A DNA stretch of 64,000 nucleotides from Psychrobacter submarinus (GTDB lineage Bacteria; Pseudomonadota; Gammaproteobacteria; Pseudomonadales; Moraxellaceae): assembly GCF_904846685.1 (NCBI RefSeq), contig NZ_CAJHBQ010000001.1, forward strand, positions 62,001-126,000, written 5' to 3'. The position numbers and the translations under genes were made by a program. Each line of letters starts with the position of its first letter. Position 1 is the stretch's first letter. The notes under the pieces were generated by a model. That model did not search any database. It saw nothing but the letters and a program-made list of their open reading frames with translations, and was not told the DNA's origin. Positions 10,652-20,908 of this stretch are shown piece by piece.

Positions 10652-12477
10652 TAAGTACGCTCCCCTTTGGTTAGCCACATATCACGCATCGTCTGTCCAG
10701 CCACTTGCATCGGATAAACATGTTCATTGCGATCTACATAGACGTCGATAAATACTAGCTTGTCAGTCATCGCCATAGCTTCTGCTAACTGTGCTTCCAT
10801 GGTTTCAGGATCGGTAATCTTGATCCCAACATGCCCGTAGCTCTCAGCGAGCTTGATAAAGTCAGGTAAAGAGTTCATGTAGGACTGAGCATGACGACCT
10901 TCATATAGCATGTCTTGCCACTGCTTAACCATACCAAGCTGCGCGTTATTGATGTTCAAGATTTTGACAGGCAGATTGTACTGTAAGCATGTGGATAGCT
11001 CTTGGATATTCATCTGAATAGAGCCCTCACCGGTGATACATACCACGTCGCGATCTGGACAAGCTAATTTGGCTGCCATAGCATAAGGCAAGCCCACACC
11101 CATAGTGCCAAGGCCGCCTGAGTTTAACCATTGGCGCGGCTCTCTATAGGTATAATACAGCGCGGCAAACATCTGATGCTGGCCGACGTCGCTTGTGATA
11201 ATAGCGTTACTATTGGTCACTTTGTCTAAAGCTTGTACGACGCTTTGCGGCTTAATACCATTTTCGGTGCTAGTGTCATAACGTAGGCCATGACGCTTAC
11301 GCCACTCATTGATTTGTGACCACCAATCAGTTAATGCTGGCTGATCAAGCTCTTTATCATGTCCAATGCTATCAAGCATATCAGTCAAGACAGATTTGAC
11401 ATCGCCAACGATAGGAACATGAGCGAAGATAGTCTTTGAGATAGAAGCCGGATCGATATCAATATGAATAATCGTCGCATTCGGGCAGAATTTTTTGACA
11501 TTGTTGGTGACGCGATCATCAAAACGCGCTCCTACCGCTAGGATGACGTCAGCATGATGCATACTCATATTGGCTTCATAAGTACCATGCATACCAAGCA
11601 TCCCGAGGAACTGCTCGTCGGTACCATCAAAAGCCCCTAAACCCATTAGCGTATTGGTCACAGGCAGATTCAAACGGTGCGCAAGATCGCGAAGCTCTTC
11701 ATAAGCATTGCTCCAAATCACGCCGCCACCTGAGTAGACCACTGGGCGCTTCGCCGCTAATAAAGTCTCGACCGCGCGTTTAATCTGACCGCCATGGCCT
11801 TTTTGTGATGGCTGGTAAGAGCGCATGGATACCGATTCTGGGTACTCATAAACGTATTTTTCGCTCGGCGCTGTCATGTCTTTTGGCACATCGATAACGA
11901 CTGGGCCTGGACGACCTGAGCTTGCGATATGAAAGGCTTTTTTGACGATGGTAGGGATTTCGCTGGCATGGCGCACTTGAAAGCTATGCTTGACGATTGG
12001 GCGCGAGACCCCAACCATATCAGTCTCTTGGAACGCATCTTCACCAATTAGGCTACTAGGGACCTGTCCTGAGATGACTACCATTGGCACTGAATCCATA
12101 AAGGCCGTGGCAATAGCCGTTACCGTATTGGTCGCGCCTGGGCCAGAGGTGGCGAGCACAACACCCGTATTGCCTGTCACTCGCGAATAGGCATCGGCCA
12201 TATGGCCTGCCGCTTGCTCATGACGCACTAGAATATGCTCAATGACTTCTTGCTGAAATAGCGCATCATAGATATGTAGAACCGCGCCGCCGGGATAACC
12301 GAAGATATACTTAACGCCTTCGTCAGTCAGCGCTTGTATTAGCATCTCAGCGCCAGAGAGCATGACAGGCTCATTCTCAGCTAGCTGCTGTTGCTTTTCT
12401 TCAAAATGTTTGGCGGCGTTAGCCGTTTGCGTGTGTCCGGTCATATTCGGACTTTGCGTAGTTTGCGTCACTATCAT
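10651..12477 (-). CDS. ilvB: Acetolactate synthase large (catalytic) subunit
   Basis: A ThDP- and FAD-dependent enzyme that joins two pyruvates, or pyruvate and 2-oxobutyrate, to start branched-chain amino acid synthesis. The catalytic glutamate region is [16 protein letters not shown] and the ThDP/Mg motif is GEGSIQMN...NINNAQLGM. An N-terminal extension of about 40 residues precedes the PYR domain. A GTG at 12480 directly precedes ATG 12477; ATG is preferred but the ribosome site AAAGG is close to both, and an internal start is possible. Confidence 0.95.
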   Translation of the reverse strand: MIVTQTTQSPNMTGHTQTANAAKHFEEKQQQLAENEPVMLSGAEMLIQALTDEGVKYIFGYPGGAVLHIYDALFQQEVIEHILVRHEQAAGHMADAYSRVTGNTGVVLATSGPGATNTVTAIATAFMDSVPMVVISGQVPSSLIGEDAFQETDMVGVSRPIVKHSFQVRHASEIPTIVKKAFHIASSGRPGPVVIDVPKDMTAPSEKYVYEYPESVSMRSYQPSQKGHGGQIKRAVETLLAAKRPVVYSGGGVIWSNAYEELRDLAHRLNLPVTNTLMGLGAFDGTDEQFLGMLGMHGTYEANMSMHHADVILAVGARFDDRVTNNVKKFCPNATIIHIDIDPASISKTIFAHVPIVGDVKSVLTDMLDSIGHDKELDQPALTDWWSQINEWRKRHGLRYDTSTENGIKPQSVVQALDKVTNSNAIITSDVGQHQMFAALYYTYREPRQWLNSGGLGTMGVGLPYAMAAKLACPDRDVVCITGEGSIQMNIQELSTCLQYNLPVKILNINNAQLGMVKQWQDMLYEGRHAQSYMNSLPDFIKLAESYGHVGIKITDPETMEAQLAEAMAMTDKLVFIDVYVDRNEHVYPMQVAGQTMRDMWLTKGERT

Positions 12478-13314
12478 CACCTTTATTTACAGCGCAGATG
12501 CAGCTTTTATGAGTATAGATCAGAGCACAAAGACTTATTGTGCCGACATCTACTACCCAAAGTTGTGCTTATCTTTGTCCATAGAAGAGTATCTACTCAC
12601 TATGCAAAAACAGCTTGGCTTTATAAAAAGCATAAAGCAGCTTGCTACTTGAACACAGCCATTTTAAGGTCAGCTTAAAGAGGTATATCGATATATGATG
12701 ACTAGATGCGAATGCATCTATAAAAGAGGCTTATTATTTAGATACCAACCAAATACCAATAGTGCGTTACTACCAATAAAGGCTAATGAGTCACTGAACC
12801 GCTAAAGATAAAAGAGCTCAAACTCACTAATAACAATTATGATAATTGCCTCTTAGTGTCTTTGCGTAAGCGATTCACCTTTTAAGCTTATGGCATCAAA
12901 ACTAGTTTGTAGCATTGATACGCCATTACTCATGGCAACAAACCGACTTGGCGGTAAAGGGTTAAAAATAATAAGTTTATCTTAGTCATTGTAGACCGAT
13001 AAGTCCGGAGACAAATAGCACAATCAACAATAGGCCAATGAATGACCGCTATCCTTGCTCTGCTACTGTCACAAAGAAAATAAAGCTATCAAGCCACCGA
13101 TAAGCAGCCTAAGAGACTTTGTTCTCAAGTGCTACGGCAAAATTATAAATGCCGCTCACTGACCAACTGTTATTATAGTCACTGTTTTGGCTATTATTGT
13201 CAAGAGAAACTTATGAAGTCTAAGCCCAACTATAAGTTTTACAACTCCCTTTGAAACAAAATAATTGGTATTTAGTTTTAAAGATTTTTACTAAAATGAA
13301 GTTAGGCTTTTTAA
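12478..13314. other. Long gap upstream of ilvB
   Basis: About 840 bp without a convincing gene. It should contain the ilvB promoter and a leader. A 7-bp hairpin, TAGATGC with GCATCTA around GAAT, lies at 12703-12720. I looked for an ilv leader peptide rich in Ile, Leu and Val codons and found none I could defend. Confidence 0.5.
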
Positions 13315-13344
13315 TTGAGCTAAGCTTTTTTAATTATGTATAAT
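13315..13344 (+). promoter_or_regulatory. Sigma-70 promoter of the DUF4124 gene
   Basis: TTGAGC at 13315-13320 and a perfect TATAAT at 13339-13344 are 18 bp apart, about 80 bp before the start codon. Confidence 0.65.
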
Positions 13345-13425
13345 GTGGCTAGGCTTTAATGCTTACCTATAGATATCGATAGATAAACACCTCCTGTTTT
13401 CTCATTGGCAAAAAGGATTCTGAAA

Positions 13426-13917
13426 ATGGCTTACGCCCCCTTGACAACTATCGCCTCTAAGCTTGTTTTTGGCTTATCGACTTGTAGTATTTTGTTATTG
13501 TCTATGAATGCCAGTCATGCGATTCAGGTTTACAAGTCTATTGGAGCGCATGGGGAGATTAAATATAGCCAACACGCCCCGCATAATGGCGAAAACGTTG
13601 AGATGATTGAGTTTCGCAGTGATGGTCGTCAAACTGATGCCGGCCAAATGGCTAATAGAACTAGCGATAGTCCAGATACTGCCCCTAAAGACGCTGAAGC
13701 TCAGCGAGTCGCTCAGCTTGAGGCTCGTATCAAAGAACAAGAAGCCAACGCCAATGCCCAGCGCTGCCAATCACTACGTAATAACTTAACTAACCTCAAT
13801 GTGGGTGGGCGCATTTATGAGATGGACGCAAGTGGTAATCGCGAATATCTAGACAGCCGTGAGATTGAGCTCAAGCGTGAACGAGTACAACAAGCGATTA
13901 GCCAGTATTGTAGCTAA
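13426..13917 (+). CDS. DUF4124 domain-containing exported protein
   Basis: A 163-aa protein with an N-terminal signal sequence ending near SMNASHA, then the DUF4124 core IQVYKSIGAHGEIKYSQHAP, in which a short beta motif is typical of envelope proteins. A charged Q/E-rich helix (about residues 90-115) and a conserved-looking C-terminus follow. I use ATG 13426, which has AAAAAGGA nine bases upstream, rather than TTG 13405. The function of the family is unknown. Confidence 0.8.
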   Translation: MAYAPLTTIASKLVFGLSTCSILLLSMNASHAIQVYKSIGAHGEIKYSQHAPHNGENVEMIEFRSDGRQTDAGQMANRTSDSPDTAPKDAEAQRVAQLEARIKEQEANANAQRCQSLRNNLTNLNVGGRIYEMDASGNREYLDSREIELKRERVQQAISQYCS

Positions 13918-13976
13918 CAAAACTAAGCTCGCTCAATATACTAAGCGAGCTTATAAACGGTTTGAAAAAACCTATA

Positions 13977-15797
13977 TTATCGATGAGGTACTATTAAGGC
14001 CTCCATCACAGAGCGAACAGCCGCTGGCATATCTTGCGCCTGCATGCCGCGCTGCCCTACTCTCAGCGATAAGCCACTAGCAACGCCAGCCTTATCACTT
14101 GTTAATTGATTCAGTAAGGCATCACCTGCTAAGCCGTGAACAAGCACAGCCTGTCTGAGACTGCGCGCCTCATCGGCCAAGTCTAGCTGCGCTAACAGCC
14201 CTGCGCATACTCCTGATAACACATCGCCCATGCCCGCCGTTGCCATTCCTGCATTGCCAGTAGCACAGACATATACCTTCGGTTTATTATTATTTTTATC
14301 ATGTAGATTCTGCTCTAATATAAGCGTCCCTGCTCCTTTTAGCACCCAATTGCCACCATACTGATCCGCAGCTTGCTTGATGGCGGTTAAGCGATCTTCT
14401 TCTATTTCGCTAATTTCTTTATTTAATAGCATAGCCGCCTCGCCACTATGCGGCGTCAGATACACTTTATGCTGAGTACTATGTGCTTTTAGTGCTTTAA
14501 CTAACTCATGCTCATCACTTTGTAAGGTCGCTAAATGGTACAAACCATCCGCATCAATGACTATAGCTTTATCCGCTTCGATGGCCGCGTTTAGGTAAGC
14601 GATAAATAAATTTTTAGCCTTATCATCTCGGCCAAGTCCCATGCCTATAGCGATAACGCTAGCATCTTTAATCAAGGTTTTGACACCTTTAACATCGTGC
14701 AGATCGATAGTCATTGCATCTGGTAATGAGGTCAGTAGTGCTCCATGAAAAGCGTCGTGACAAGCTACCGTAATTTTGCCGGCTCCAGTTGCCATAGCAC
14801 TTGATGCTGATAAAATCGCTGCGCCGCCCATGCCTTGCGAGCCATCCACACGATTGCCAGCTATTATTAACACGTGACCATAACTACCTTTATAGCTGTT
14901 TTGTTGACGCGGCGCTAAAGCATAAGCGGTCTGTAATAAAGTAGCCGCAGGCGATTTAGAGATGATAGGTTTAGAAGTGATAGGTATGAGCGGAATGTCC
15001 AAAACTTCACCAGCATAGTCTTTACCATCTTTGGTATGTAAACCAAGTTTACGCGCGACAAGGCATAAAGTAATATCAGCACGTACTGCCAAACGCTCAA
15101 ACACCTGCCCTGTTGAAGCCACAAGACCACTAGGAACATCTACCGCTACTACCAAAGCACAGTCACGCTCAGTCAGCCGGTTAAAAGTGGTAATCGCTTG
15201 CTGATAAATACCTGTTGGTGCGCGATCTAGGCCGATACCAAAGAGCGCATCGATATAGACATCTGCTCTAGGGAAGTCACTCTCATCAAACTCCTTATCT
15301 TTAAAACCCTGATCTTCAAAACGTAGATAAGAGCAACCAGCGGTCAGTGCTAAGCGCTGGGCTTTAAGAGCATCACTGACCTGCTCTGTCTCATCGCTAT
15401 TGTTTGAGTCATTATTCTCTTCTTTGTCGATAGCGGCCATGCCAACGGTCATAACTTTGACCTGCCAGCCTGCCCGCTGTAAATATAAAGCAATCAGCCA
15501 GCCATCACCGCCATTGTTACCTTGCCCCGCCCAAATAACGGCGCGCTTGTCTCTATTGTACTGCTGAGCTGTGAGGTGGGTATCCTCATGACTCAGCCTG
15601 CGACTTTTTTGACTTTGCACGATATCGTCAACGTCTATAATGCGCTGCGCCATCTGCCAAGCGGCCTGCTGCATCAAAGCAAAACTGCTATAGCCATCAG
15701 CAAACCAATCTTGCTCTATAGCATAGACTTGCGAGCTAGTATACAAAGCGATGGGCAGCGTTGCAGGACTTGAAAGTGACTTTTTAATAGTAGGCAT
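13977..15797 (-). CDS. nnr: Bifunctional NAD(P)H-hydrate epimerase / ADP-dependent dehydratase
   Basis: This 606-aa enzyme repairs hydrated NADH and NADPH. The N-terminal YjeF epimerase domain (about residues 15-265) contains AGQGNNGGDGWLIALYL. The C-terminal ribokinase-like dehydratase domain has VLIIAGNRVDGSQGMGGAA, TPHSGEAAMLL and the nucleotide motif GNAGMATAGMGDVLSGV. An acidic insert rich in Asn and Glu near residue 130 is unusual. It is divergent from queG. In many bacteria nnr neighbours tsaE; here it does not. Confidence 0.93.
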   Translation of the reverse strand: MPTIKKSLSSPATLPIALYTSSQVYAIEQDWFADGYSSFALMQQAAWQMAQRIIDVDDIVQSQKSRRLSHEDTHLTAQQYNRDKRAVIWAGQGNNGGDGWLIALYLQRAGWQVKVMTVGMAAIDKEENNDSNNSDETEQVSDALKAQRLALTAGCSYLRFEDQGFKDKEFDESDFPRADVYIDALFGIGLDRAPTGIYQQAITTFNRLTERDCALVVAVDVPSGLVASTGQVFERLAVRADITLCLVARKLGLHTKDGKDYAGEVLDIPLIPITSKPIISKSPAATLLQTAYALAPRQQNSYKGSYGHVLIIAGNRVDGSQGMGGAAILSASSAMATGAGKITVACHDAFHGALLTSLPDAMTIDLHDVKGVKTLIKDASVIAIGMGLGRDDKAKNLFIAYLNAAIEADKAIVIDADGLYHLATLQSDEHELVKALKAHSTQHKVYLTPHSGEAAMLLNKEISEIEEDRLTAIKQAADQYGGNWVLKGAGTLILEQNLHDKNNNKPKVYVCATGNAGMATAGMGDVLSGVCAGLLAQLDLADEARSLRQAVLVHGLAGDALLNQLTSDKAGVASGLSLRVGQRGMQAQDMPAAVRSVMEALIVPHR

Positions 15798-15933
15798 AGA
15801 TAATCCTTATAAAGCTTAGAGTACAAATAGATGAGAATAAGGGTAGCAAATGTCGAAGGCCACTTCTGTATGGATATCATCAGTATTATGCTATCTTTTT
15901 GGGTCAGAGCGGCTTGTCATGGCATAATAGCTG

Positions 15934-15996
15934 TCGTTCACTTAATCATCCGTTCGCTCAATTATCCGTTTACTCAATTATCCGTTTACTCAATCA
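15934..15996. repeat. 16-bp tandem repeats upstream of queG
   Basis: Units TCCGTTCGCTCAATTA, TCCGTTTACTCAATTA and TCCGTTTACTCAATCA occupy 15949-15996, preceded by a degenerate unit at 15934-15948. The array ends 22 bp before the queG start codon, so copy-number change could alter its leader. Confidence 0.85.
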
Positions 15997-16018
15997 TACA
16001 GGCCACTTATCTTATCCT

Positions 16019-17203
16019 ATGAAACCATCTTCTAGCCTTATCCCTAGTACTGACAAACCCAGCTTTTCTTCGCCTGAAGAGATAAAGCAGTGGATTAAGG
16101 CGCAAGCGCAAGATTTAGGATTTGCCGATTGCGGATTTATATCGGTGCAGCATCCTTTATTTGCGCAGCAGCTTGAGCAGTTGCAGCTTTGGTTAGCGAA
16201 AGGTTATGAAGGACAGTTACAGTTTATGCATGGCAATCACCACCTGCGTGCTCATCCTGAGCAGTTGGTAGAAGGCGCTAAGACTATCATTAGCGTGCGT
16301 ATGGACTATTTGACTGAAACGCCTAAACCGCGCACCGTTGAAGATGACGATCGCCCAAACCACGGTATCATTGCGCGCTATGCTCGCGGGCGCGACTATC
16401 ACAAGACCATGCGCAGTCGCCTCAAACAACTGGCTTTGAGGATAGAAGCGATGCTGCCAGAATGGCAGCAACTAGCTATTGGAGACGATATTGGTGCAAA
16501 TAGTGATTTTGTCTTTCGGCCTTTTAGCGACTCTGCGCCTATTTTTGAGCGGCCTATCGCTGATGCTGCTGGCCTTGGCTGGACCGGCAAGCACACCTTG
16601 TTGCTCAATAAACAAGCCGGTTCTTTTTTTGTGTTGGGCGAGCTATTTATCAGTCTAGAGCTACCTGATGATCAGCCGGTTGCCGCGCATTGCGGTAGCT
16701 GCCGCGCTTGTATTGATATTTGTCCTACTCAGGCTATCGTGGGTCCGCATGAGGTCAACGCAGCCGCTTGCATCTCTTATTTGACCATCGAGCATGACGG
16801 CGTTATTGATGTTAAATATCGCCGCGCTATTGGCAACCGTGTGTTTGGCTGCGACGACTGTCAGCTGATGTGCCCTTGGAATCGTTATGCCAAGCTCACA
16901 ACGGTTGAGGACTTTGCCCCAAGGCATAAACTCGATAGTAGTAGTCTGCTTGAGCTTTGGCAATGGAGCGAGGCGGATTTTTTACAATACACCCAAGGCA
17001 GCCCGCTACGCCGTACCGGCTATGTGAACTTTCTGCGTAATATCGCTATCGGTCTAGGCAATGCCACTGCTGATGATATTAATATTGAGCAATTAAAATC
17101 TAGACTTGGTCAACACAATGACGTTTTGGATGAGCATATTCACTGGGCTATAGAAGAGCAAACTAGCAAATTAACCGCTAACAAGACTACCCCTTCAAGT
17201 TAA
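16019..17203 (+). CDS. queG: Epoxyqueuosine reductase
   Basis: QueG uses cobalamin and two [4Fe-4S] clusters to reduce epoxyqueuosine to queuosine in tRNA anticodons. The ferredoxin-like cluster motifs CGSCRACIDICP and CDDCQLMCPWN are both intact. I start at ATG 16019 (MKPSSSLIPSTDK, 394 aa). The frame stays open to TTG 15899, but that extension would translate the 16-bp repeats and is not expected for the family. No strong ribosome site precedes ATG 16019, so the start remains less certain. Confidence 0.93.
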   Translation: MKPSSSLIPSTDKPSFSSPEEIKQWIKAQAQDLGFADCGFISVQHPLFAQQLEQLQLWLAKGYEGQLQFMHGNHHLRAHPEQLVEGAKTIISVRMDYLTETPKPRTVEDDDRPNHGIIARYARGRDYHKTMRSRLKQLALRIEAMLPEWQQLAIGDDIGANSDFVFRPFSDSAPIFERPIADAAGLGWTGKHTLLLNKQAGSFFVLGELFISLELPDDQPVAAHCGSCRACIDICPTQAIVGPHEVNAAACISYLTIEHDGVIDVKYRRAIGNRVFGCDDCQLMCPWNRYAKLTTVEDFAPRHKLDSSSLLELWQWSEADFLQYTQGSPLRRTGYVNFLRNIAIGLGNATADDINIEQLKSRLGQHNDVLDEHIHWAIEEQTSKLTANKTTPSS

Positions 17204-17209
17204 ACCAAT

Positions 17210-17240
17210 AAAAAACGCCTCTTATTAAATAAGAAGCGTT
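17210..17240. terminator. Bidirectional terminator between queG and kbp
   Basis: AACGCCTCTTATT and AATAAGAAGCGTT pair almost perfectly. The minus-strand side is followed by six T, so it best serves the kbp transcript, but it can also end queG transcription. Confidence 0.65.
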
Positions 17241-17293
17241 CATCAAAATATTACTTTTTACCCAGTTAATGGGTTAAAAATAAGTTGGCAGCA

Positions 17294-17803
17294 TTATGGC
17301 TTAGGAATACGCAGTACTTGACCGGGATAAATCTTATCTGGATCTGACAGCATAGGTTTGTTAGCTTCAAATATTTTCATATAATCGCTTGATGAGCCAT
17401 AAACGTCTTGAGCGATTTTTGAGAGACTGTCACCTGATTTTACTGTGTACATGGTAGATTCTGGCGCATCTTCTTCGATATCGATATTGTCGATAACCTT
17501 TGCTACGTTTTGGACGTTACCAATAGCAATAATCGCTTTTTCGCGGTCCGCTTGAGTCTTTGCATTACCGCTGATTTCAGCAGTATCAGTAGAACCATTA
17601 TATTTGACTTTTAAATTACTGATCTGCAGATTCTGCTGCTGAATACGACGCAGCAAAATATTCGCCACCGACTGCGCCGATGGTTCGTTATCTTTTACTG
17701 GGGTATTAGCGTCTGCTTGAGTTTCTTTTTTTGCATCGTGCTTGTCATCATCACGATTAAAAATCTTATCACCAATGTCTTTTGCAAAACTGAACATTCC
17801 CAT
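17294..17803 (-). CDS. kbp: BON-LysM protein, potassium-binding protein Kbp-like
   Basis: A 169-aa protein matching E. coli Kbp (YgaU) from end to end: a start of type MGMFSFAKDIGDKIF, a BON domain at about residues 45-105 and a LysM domain at 117-167 (YTVKSGDSLSKIAQ...DPDKIYPGQVLRIP). Kbp is a cytoplasmic K+-binding protein needed for growth at high potassium (family knowledge). Compared with E. coli it carries an extra charged linker rich in Asp, Lys and Gln near residues 20-45. Confidence 0.88.
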   Translation of the reverse strand: MGMFSFAKDIGDKIFNRDDDKHDAKKETQADANTPVKDNEPSAQSVANILLRRIQQQNLQISNLKVKYNGSTDTAEISGNAKTQADREKAIIAIGNVQNVAKVIDNIDIEEDAPESTMYTVKSGDSLSKIAQDVYGSSSDYMKIFEANKPMLSDPDKIYPGQVLRIPKP

Positions 17804-17971
17804 CTAATTACTCCTTTTGATGTTGTTATCTATTATTTACTTTATGAGTATAACAAAGGCTATAGTTTTGCATAGTAGCGGTATGTTGAGTAATGTTAAA
17901 CTTATGAAAACTTATGTCACCTTATGGAATGGGTTTAGCTTAATATCAATGCTAGTCATAAAATGCGAGCC

Positions 17972-18003
17972 AAAAAAAACCGCTTATCTATTAAGATAAA
18001 CGG
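17972..18003 (-). terminator. Intrinsic terminator of acpP
   Basis: On the minus strand CCGTTTATCT and AGATAAGCGG pair around TTAAT-type loop bases and are followed by eight T, 40 bp beyond the acpP stop. Confidence 0.8.
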
Positions 18004-18042
18004 CGCAGCAGCTCGCTGATAATAGGGCAAACTGATACCATA

Positions 18043-18282
18043 TTACAGCTGGGCTTGTACGTAATCGATAGCTTTTTGTACTGTAGTCAATTCTGCTGAG
18101 TCTTCATCAGGGATAGTGATACCGAAATCACTTTCAAATGACATAACTAGCTCAACTAAGTCCAAAGAGTCAGCGCCTAAGTCTTCCATGAATGAAGCTT
18201 CGTTTTTGATATCTTCAACGTTCATGCCTAACTGCTCTGCTACGGCAGATTTTATTCTTAGCTCAATATCGTTATTGCTCAT
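18043..18282 (-). CDS. acpP: Acyl carrier protein
   Basis: AcpP carries growing acyl chains on a phosphopantetheine arm. The 79-aa acidic protein has the attachment motif [10 protein letters not shown] with S39 as the modified serine. It lies downstream of fabD-fabG, the normal order, but 309 bp separate it from fabG, so it probably has its own promoter as usual for this abundant protein. Confidence 0.97.
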   Translation of the reverse strand: MSNNDIELRIKSAVAEQLGMNVEDIKNEASFMEDLGADSLDLVELVMSFESDFGITIPDEDSAELTTVQKAIDYVQAQL

Positions 18283-18591
18283 ACAAAGTACTCCTTAGTG
18301 TCTATCAATTTGGGAATTATAGCAATTATCTGAAGCGTTAAGGGCTTAGTTAAACTGTGATAGTGCTGACTGGTTACAGATAGCTCGATATCATTATCAG
18401 TTTTTGACCCGAATAACCAATTGCTATAATACAGGGGTTTGGCCTAAAAGTGTCCATTATTATAACAGCATTTATTAGAGTTTACACTCGTTCACACAGT
18501 TTTTTATTGTGCTAATGTAACTTTTTAATATTTAACTTTTTGTGCTTAGTGTAGCGCACTACATATAAGCACAGTATATCAGTGCAGCGCA
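18283..18591. other. fabG-acpP intergenic region
   Basis: 309 bp, AT-rich. A 14-bp sequence, GCGCACTACATATA, occurs at 18554-18567 and again at 18587-18600 over the fabG stop codon, so the fabG end seems to be partly duplicated. A minus-strand TATAAT is present at 18464-18459 and may be the acpP -10 box; its -35 match is weak. Confidence 0.5.
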
Positions 18592-19320
18592 CTACATATA
18601 CATGCCACCGTTGACTGGAATGACCGCTCCTGTGATATAACTGGCTTCGTCACCTGCTAAAAACAACACCGCAGCAGCGATATCTTCTGGCTGACCCAAA
18701 CGCCCGATAGGCACTGCATCTAACATAGAGTTGAGCAGACGCTCGTCAAGCTCGTCCGTCATATCCGTTTCGATCAGACCGGGTGCCACGCAATTGATAG
18801 TCACCTGCCGTGAGCCGATCTCGCGCGCAAGCGTTCGGCTAAAACCTTCAAGACCTGCTTTAGTCGCGGCGTAGTTCGACTGTCCAGCATTACCCATCTT
18901 AGCGACTACTGAGCTGATATTGATAATACGGCCACGGCGCGCTTTCATCATACCGCGAACCGCACGTTTGCTCATCCGGTACACTGAGGTCAGGTTAGTG
19001 TCGATGACACTTTCCCAATCTTCATCTTTCATACGCATAAGCAAGCCGTCTTTAGTGATGCCAGCATTGTTAACGAGTACTTGTACCGCGCCGTAGACAC
19101 TCTCAATCTCTTCAAACAGCTTATCGATTTGTTCAGGGTCTCGAACGTCTAATACTCGACCTATACCACCTGAATCATGCAGATAATCATCGATGAGGGC
19201 TGCGCCCTTCTCAGTCGTTGCGGTACCAATGACAAAATGACCTTCTTTAGCAAAGCGCTTGGCAACCGCCTTGCCTATGCCTCGGCTAGCACCAGAAACT
19301 AAGGTAATTGTACGACTCAT
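18592..19320 (-). CDS. fabG: 3-oxoacyl-[ACP] reductase
   Basis: A 242-aa short-chain dehydrogenase that reduces 3-oxoacyl-ACP with NADPH in fatty acid elongation. The cofactor motif is GASRGIGKAVA, the NNAG motif is present, and the catalytic set is S in NISSVVAK plus YAATK. The C-terminal GGMYM ending is typical. Its start overlaps the fabD stop by four bases, so the two are translationally coupled. Confidence 0.96.
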   Translation of the reverse strand: MSRTITLVSGASRGIGKAVAKRFAKEGHFVIGTATTEKGAALIDDYLHDSGGIGRVLDVRDPEQIDKLFEEIESVYGAVQVLVNNAGITKDGLLMRMKDEDWESVIDTNLTSVYRMSKRAVRGMMKARRGRIINISSVVAKMGNAGQSNYAATKAGLEGFSRTLAREIGSRQVTINCVAPGLIETDMTDELDERLLNSMLDAVPIGRLGQPEDIAAAVLFLAGDEASYITGAVIPVNGGMYM

Positions 19321-20297
19321 GATAGTGCCTCCATTAATTTATCAAGACGAGCAGGCTTGTCCGTTGGATAGCTGGTAATCGGTTGAGCTTGACGCTTGGC
19401 CAAATTGCTCAGTACATTACCACTGCCGCATTCGATTAGAATATTGATTTGTTTGTCTGCGAGCTCTTGCATAGTTTTTGACCATAGCACCGCTTCACTG
19501 AGCTGCTCGGTCAACGCTTGCTTGATACTGGGCGAACTGGTCTCGACCCGTGCATGGCGATTTTGGATCACCGGAATCGTCGCTTGATCGAAATTAATAG
19601 CTGCCAAAGCTTCGGCTAATGCTTGGCTAGCAGGTTCCATCAAAGCGCAATGAGAAGGCACACTGACCTTGAGAGGTATCGCTTTTTTGCCCGTGTTCTG
19701 TACTTTGTCGATGACGGCAGCAACGCCTAGCGCATTGCCAGATATCACCACTTGCCCAGGGCTATTGAAGTTTGCAGCGTTAACAATAGCATCATCTACA
19801 TGCTCAGTCGCTTGCTCACATAAGGTTTCGACGCGGCTATCTTCAAGACCTAATACAGCAGCCATAGCAGTATCGATACCGGCAACCGCCTCTTGCATTA
19901 GTTGACCACGTTTATGTACTAGCTGTATCGCATCAGCAAAACTAAGCACTCCAGAAGCACACAGCGCACTGTACTCTCCAAGAGAATGCCCCGCTAGGTA
20001 GCAAGGAGTAATATTCGCCTCAGTCAGCTTTTCTTGTAAGATACGCCAAATAGCGATACTCGCTGCTAATAGCGCAGGCTGAGTATACTGAGTCTGGTTG
20101 AGCTTATCCTCGTCTTGACAAATCGCCCACAAATCCTCTCCCAGCACAGTGCTAGCCTCAGCGAATGTATCACGAATCTGCGGGTAGATTTCGCTCAGCT
20201 CTGCGGTCATGCCGACTGCTTGCGCACCTTGCCCAGGAAAGACAATTGCTATACGGGGCTTCGTTGTTATCGTATCAGGCGTTAATGCCATAGCCAA
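19317..20297 (-). CDS. fabD: Malonyl-CoA:ACP transacylase
   Basis: FabD moves malonyl groups from CoA to AcpP. The 326-aa protein has the FPGQGAQAVGM N-terminal motif and the nucleophile elbow GHSLGEYSAL with the active serine. The oxyanion and CoA-binding regions (VSVPSHCALMEPAS, ECGSGNVL) are also present. It opens the fabD-fabG pair; a 428-bp AT-rich gap with only the rpmF terminator lies upstream. Confidence 0.96.
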   Translation of the reverse strand: MAMALTPDTITTKPRIAIVFPGQGAQAVGMTAELSEIYPQIRDTFAEASTVLGEDLWAICQDEDKLNQTQYTQPALLAASIAIWRILQEKLTEANITPCYLAGHSLGEYSALCASGVLSFADAIQLVHKRGQLMQEAVAGIDTAMAAVLGLEDSRVETLCEQATEHVDDAIVNAANFNSPGQVVISGNALGVAAVIDKVQNTGKKAIPLKVSVPSHCALMEPASQALAEALAAINFDQATIPVIQNRHARVETSSPSIKQALTEQLSEAVLWSKTMQELADKQINILIECGSGNVLSNLAKRQAQPITSYPTDKPARLDKLMEALS

Positions 20298-20572
20298 TAT
20301 TCCTTAGTGATTAAAAGCGCTTTTGATAATAAGCAAATATAATAAACGGGTCAGTTATCATAAATTGTATTTAGCAGCTCATCGTCTGTAATAATAAATA
20401 ATAGCTCATTCATTTATGATTCATCATAATCATGGGCAAACTATACACTGCTCTGCTCAATTATCATAGTTAACAACTGTACTCAGATTATTATAGCGCT
20501 AATAAATGATATCAATTAAACAATCACCATATATGAGACGGTGACTACATTGTTCATCAAATTCTAAATAGC

Positions 20573-20629
20573 AAAAAGCCAAGCCACCACGCTATACAAT
20601 ATATGATAGCAAGATAACTTGGCTTTTTT
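20573..20629 (-). terminator. Intrinsic terminator of rpmF
   Basis: AAAAAGCCAAG and CTTGGCTTTTTT pair across a long loop, with a T run on the minus-strand side. It lies about 100 bp beyond the rpmF stop. The rest of the 20298-20725 gap is AT-rich and shows no gene; it should hold the fabD promoter. Confidence 0.7.
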
Positions 20630-20725
20630 ATAATCTGTATGTTCAACAGCAAACATCTTAACGAATAATAGCTACTATTATAGTTAGCTACTATTTATTG
20701 ATACGTTTACTTATCAAGCAATAGA

Positions 20726-20908
20726 TTAAGCGTCTTGAGCAACTTTGAACAACTGGCGACCGCGATAGAATCCGTCTTTAGTCATATGATGACGACGATG
20801 TTTCTCACCAGTAGTAGCATCTACGCTCAGCTCAGCCACTTCCATACGGTGGTGTGAACGGCGCATGTCACGACGAGAACGGCTTTTACGACTTTTTTGA
20901 ACAGCCAT
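20726..20908 (-). CDS. rpmF: 50S ribosomal protein L32
   Basis: A 60-aa very basic protein of the large ribosomal subunit. It begins [20 protein letters not shown], typical of L32, and it has no cysteines, so it is the zinc-free form. It follows yceD on the same strand, a conserved pairing in proteobacteria, after 299 bp of AT-rich DNA. Confidence 0.95.
   Translation of the reverse strand: MAVQKSRKSRSRRDMRRSHHRMEVAELSVDATTGEKHRRHHMTKDGFYRGRQLFKVAQDA

Noticed and set aside
12478..12740. Possible ilv attenuator with leader peptide upstream of ilvB
   Set aside because: No short frame rich in Ile, Leu or Val codons and no hairpin with a T run at the right distance could be found on the minus strand.
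18404..18430. Plus-strand promoter-like TTGACC and TATAAT in the fabG-acpP gap, possible small RNA
   Set aside because: Spacing is only 15 bp and no plus-strand transcript structure or terminator follows.
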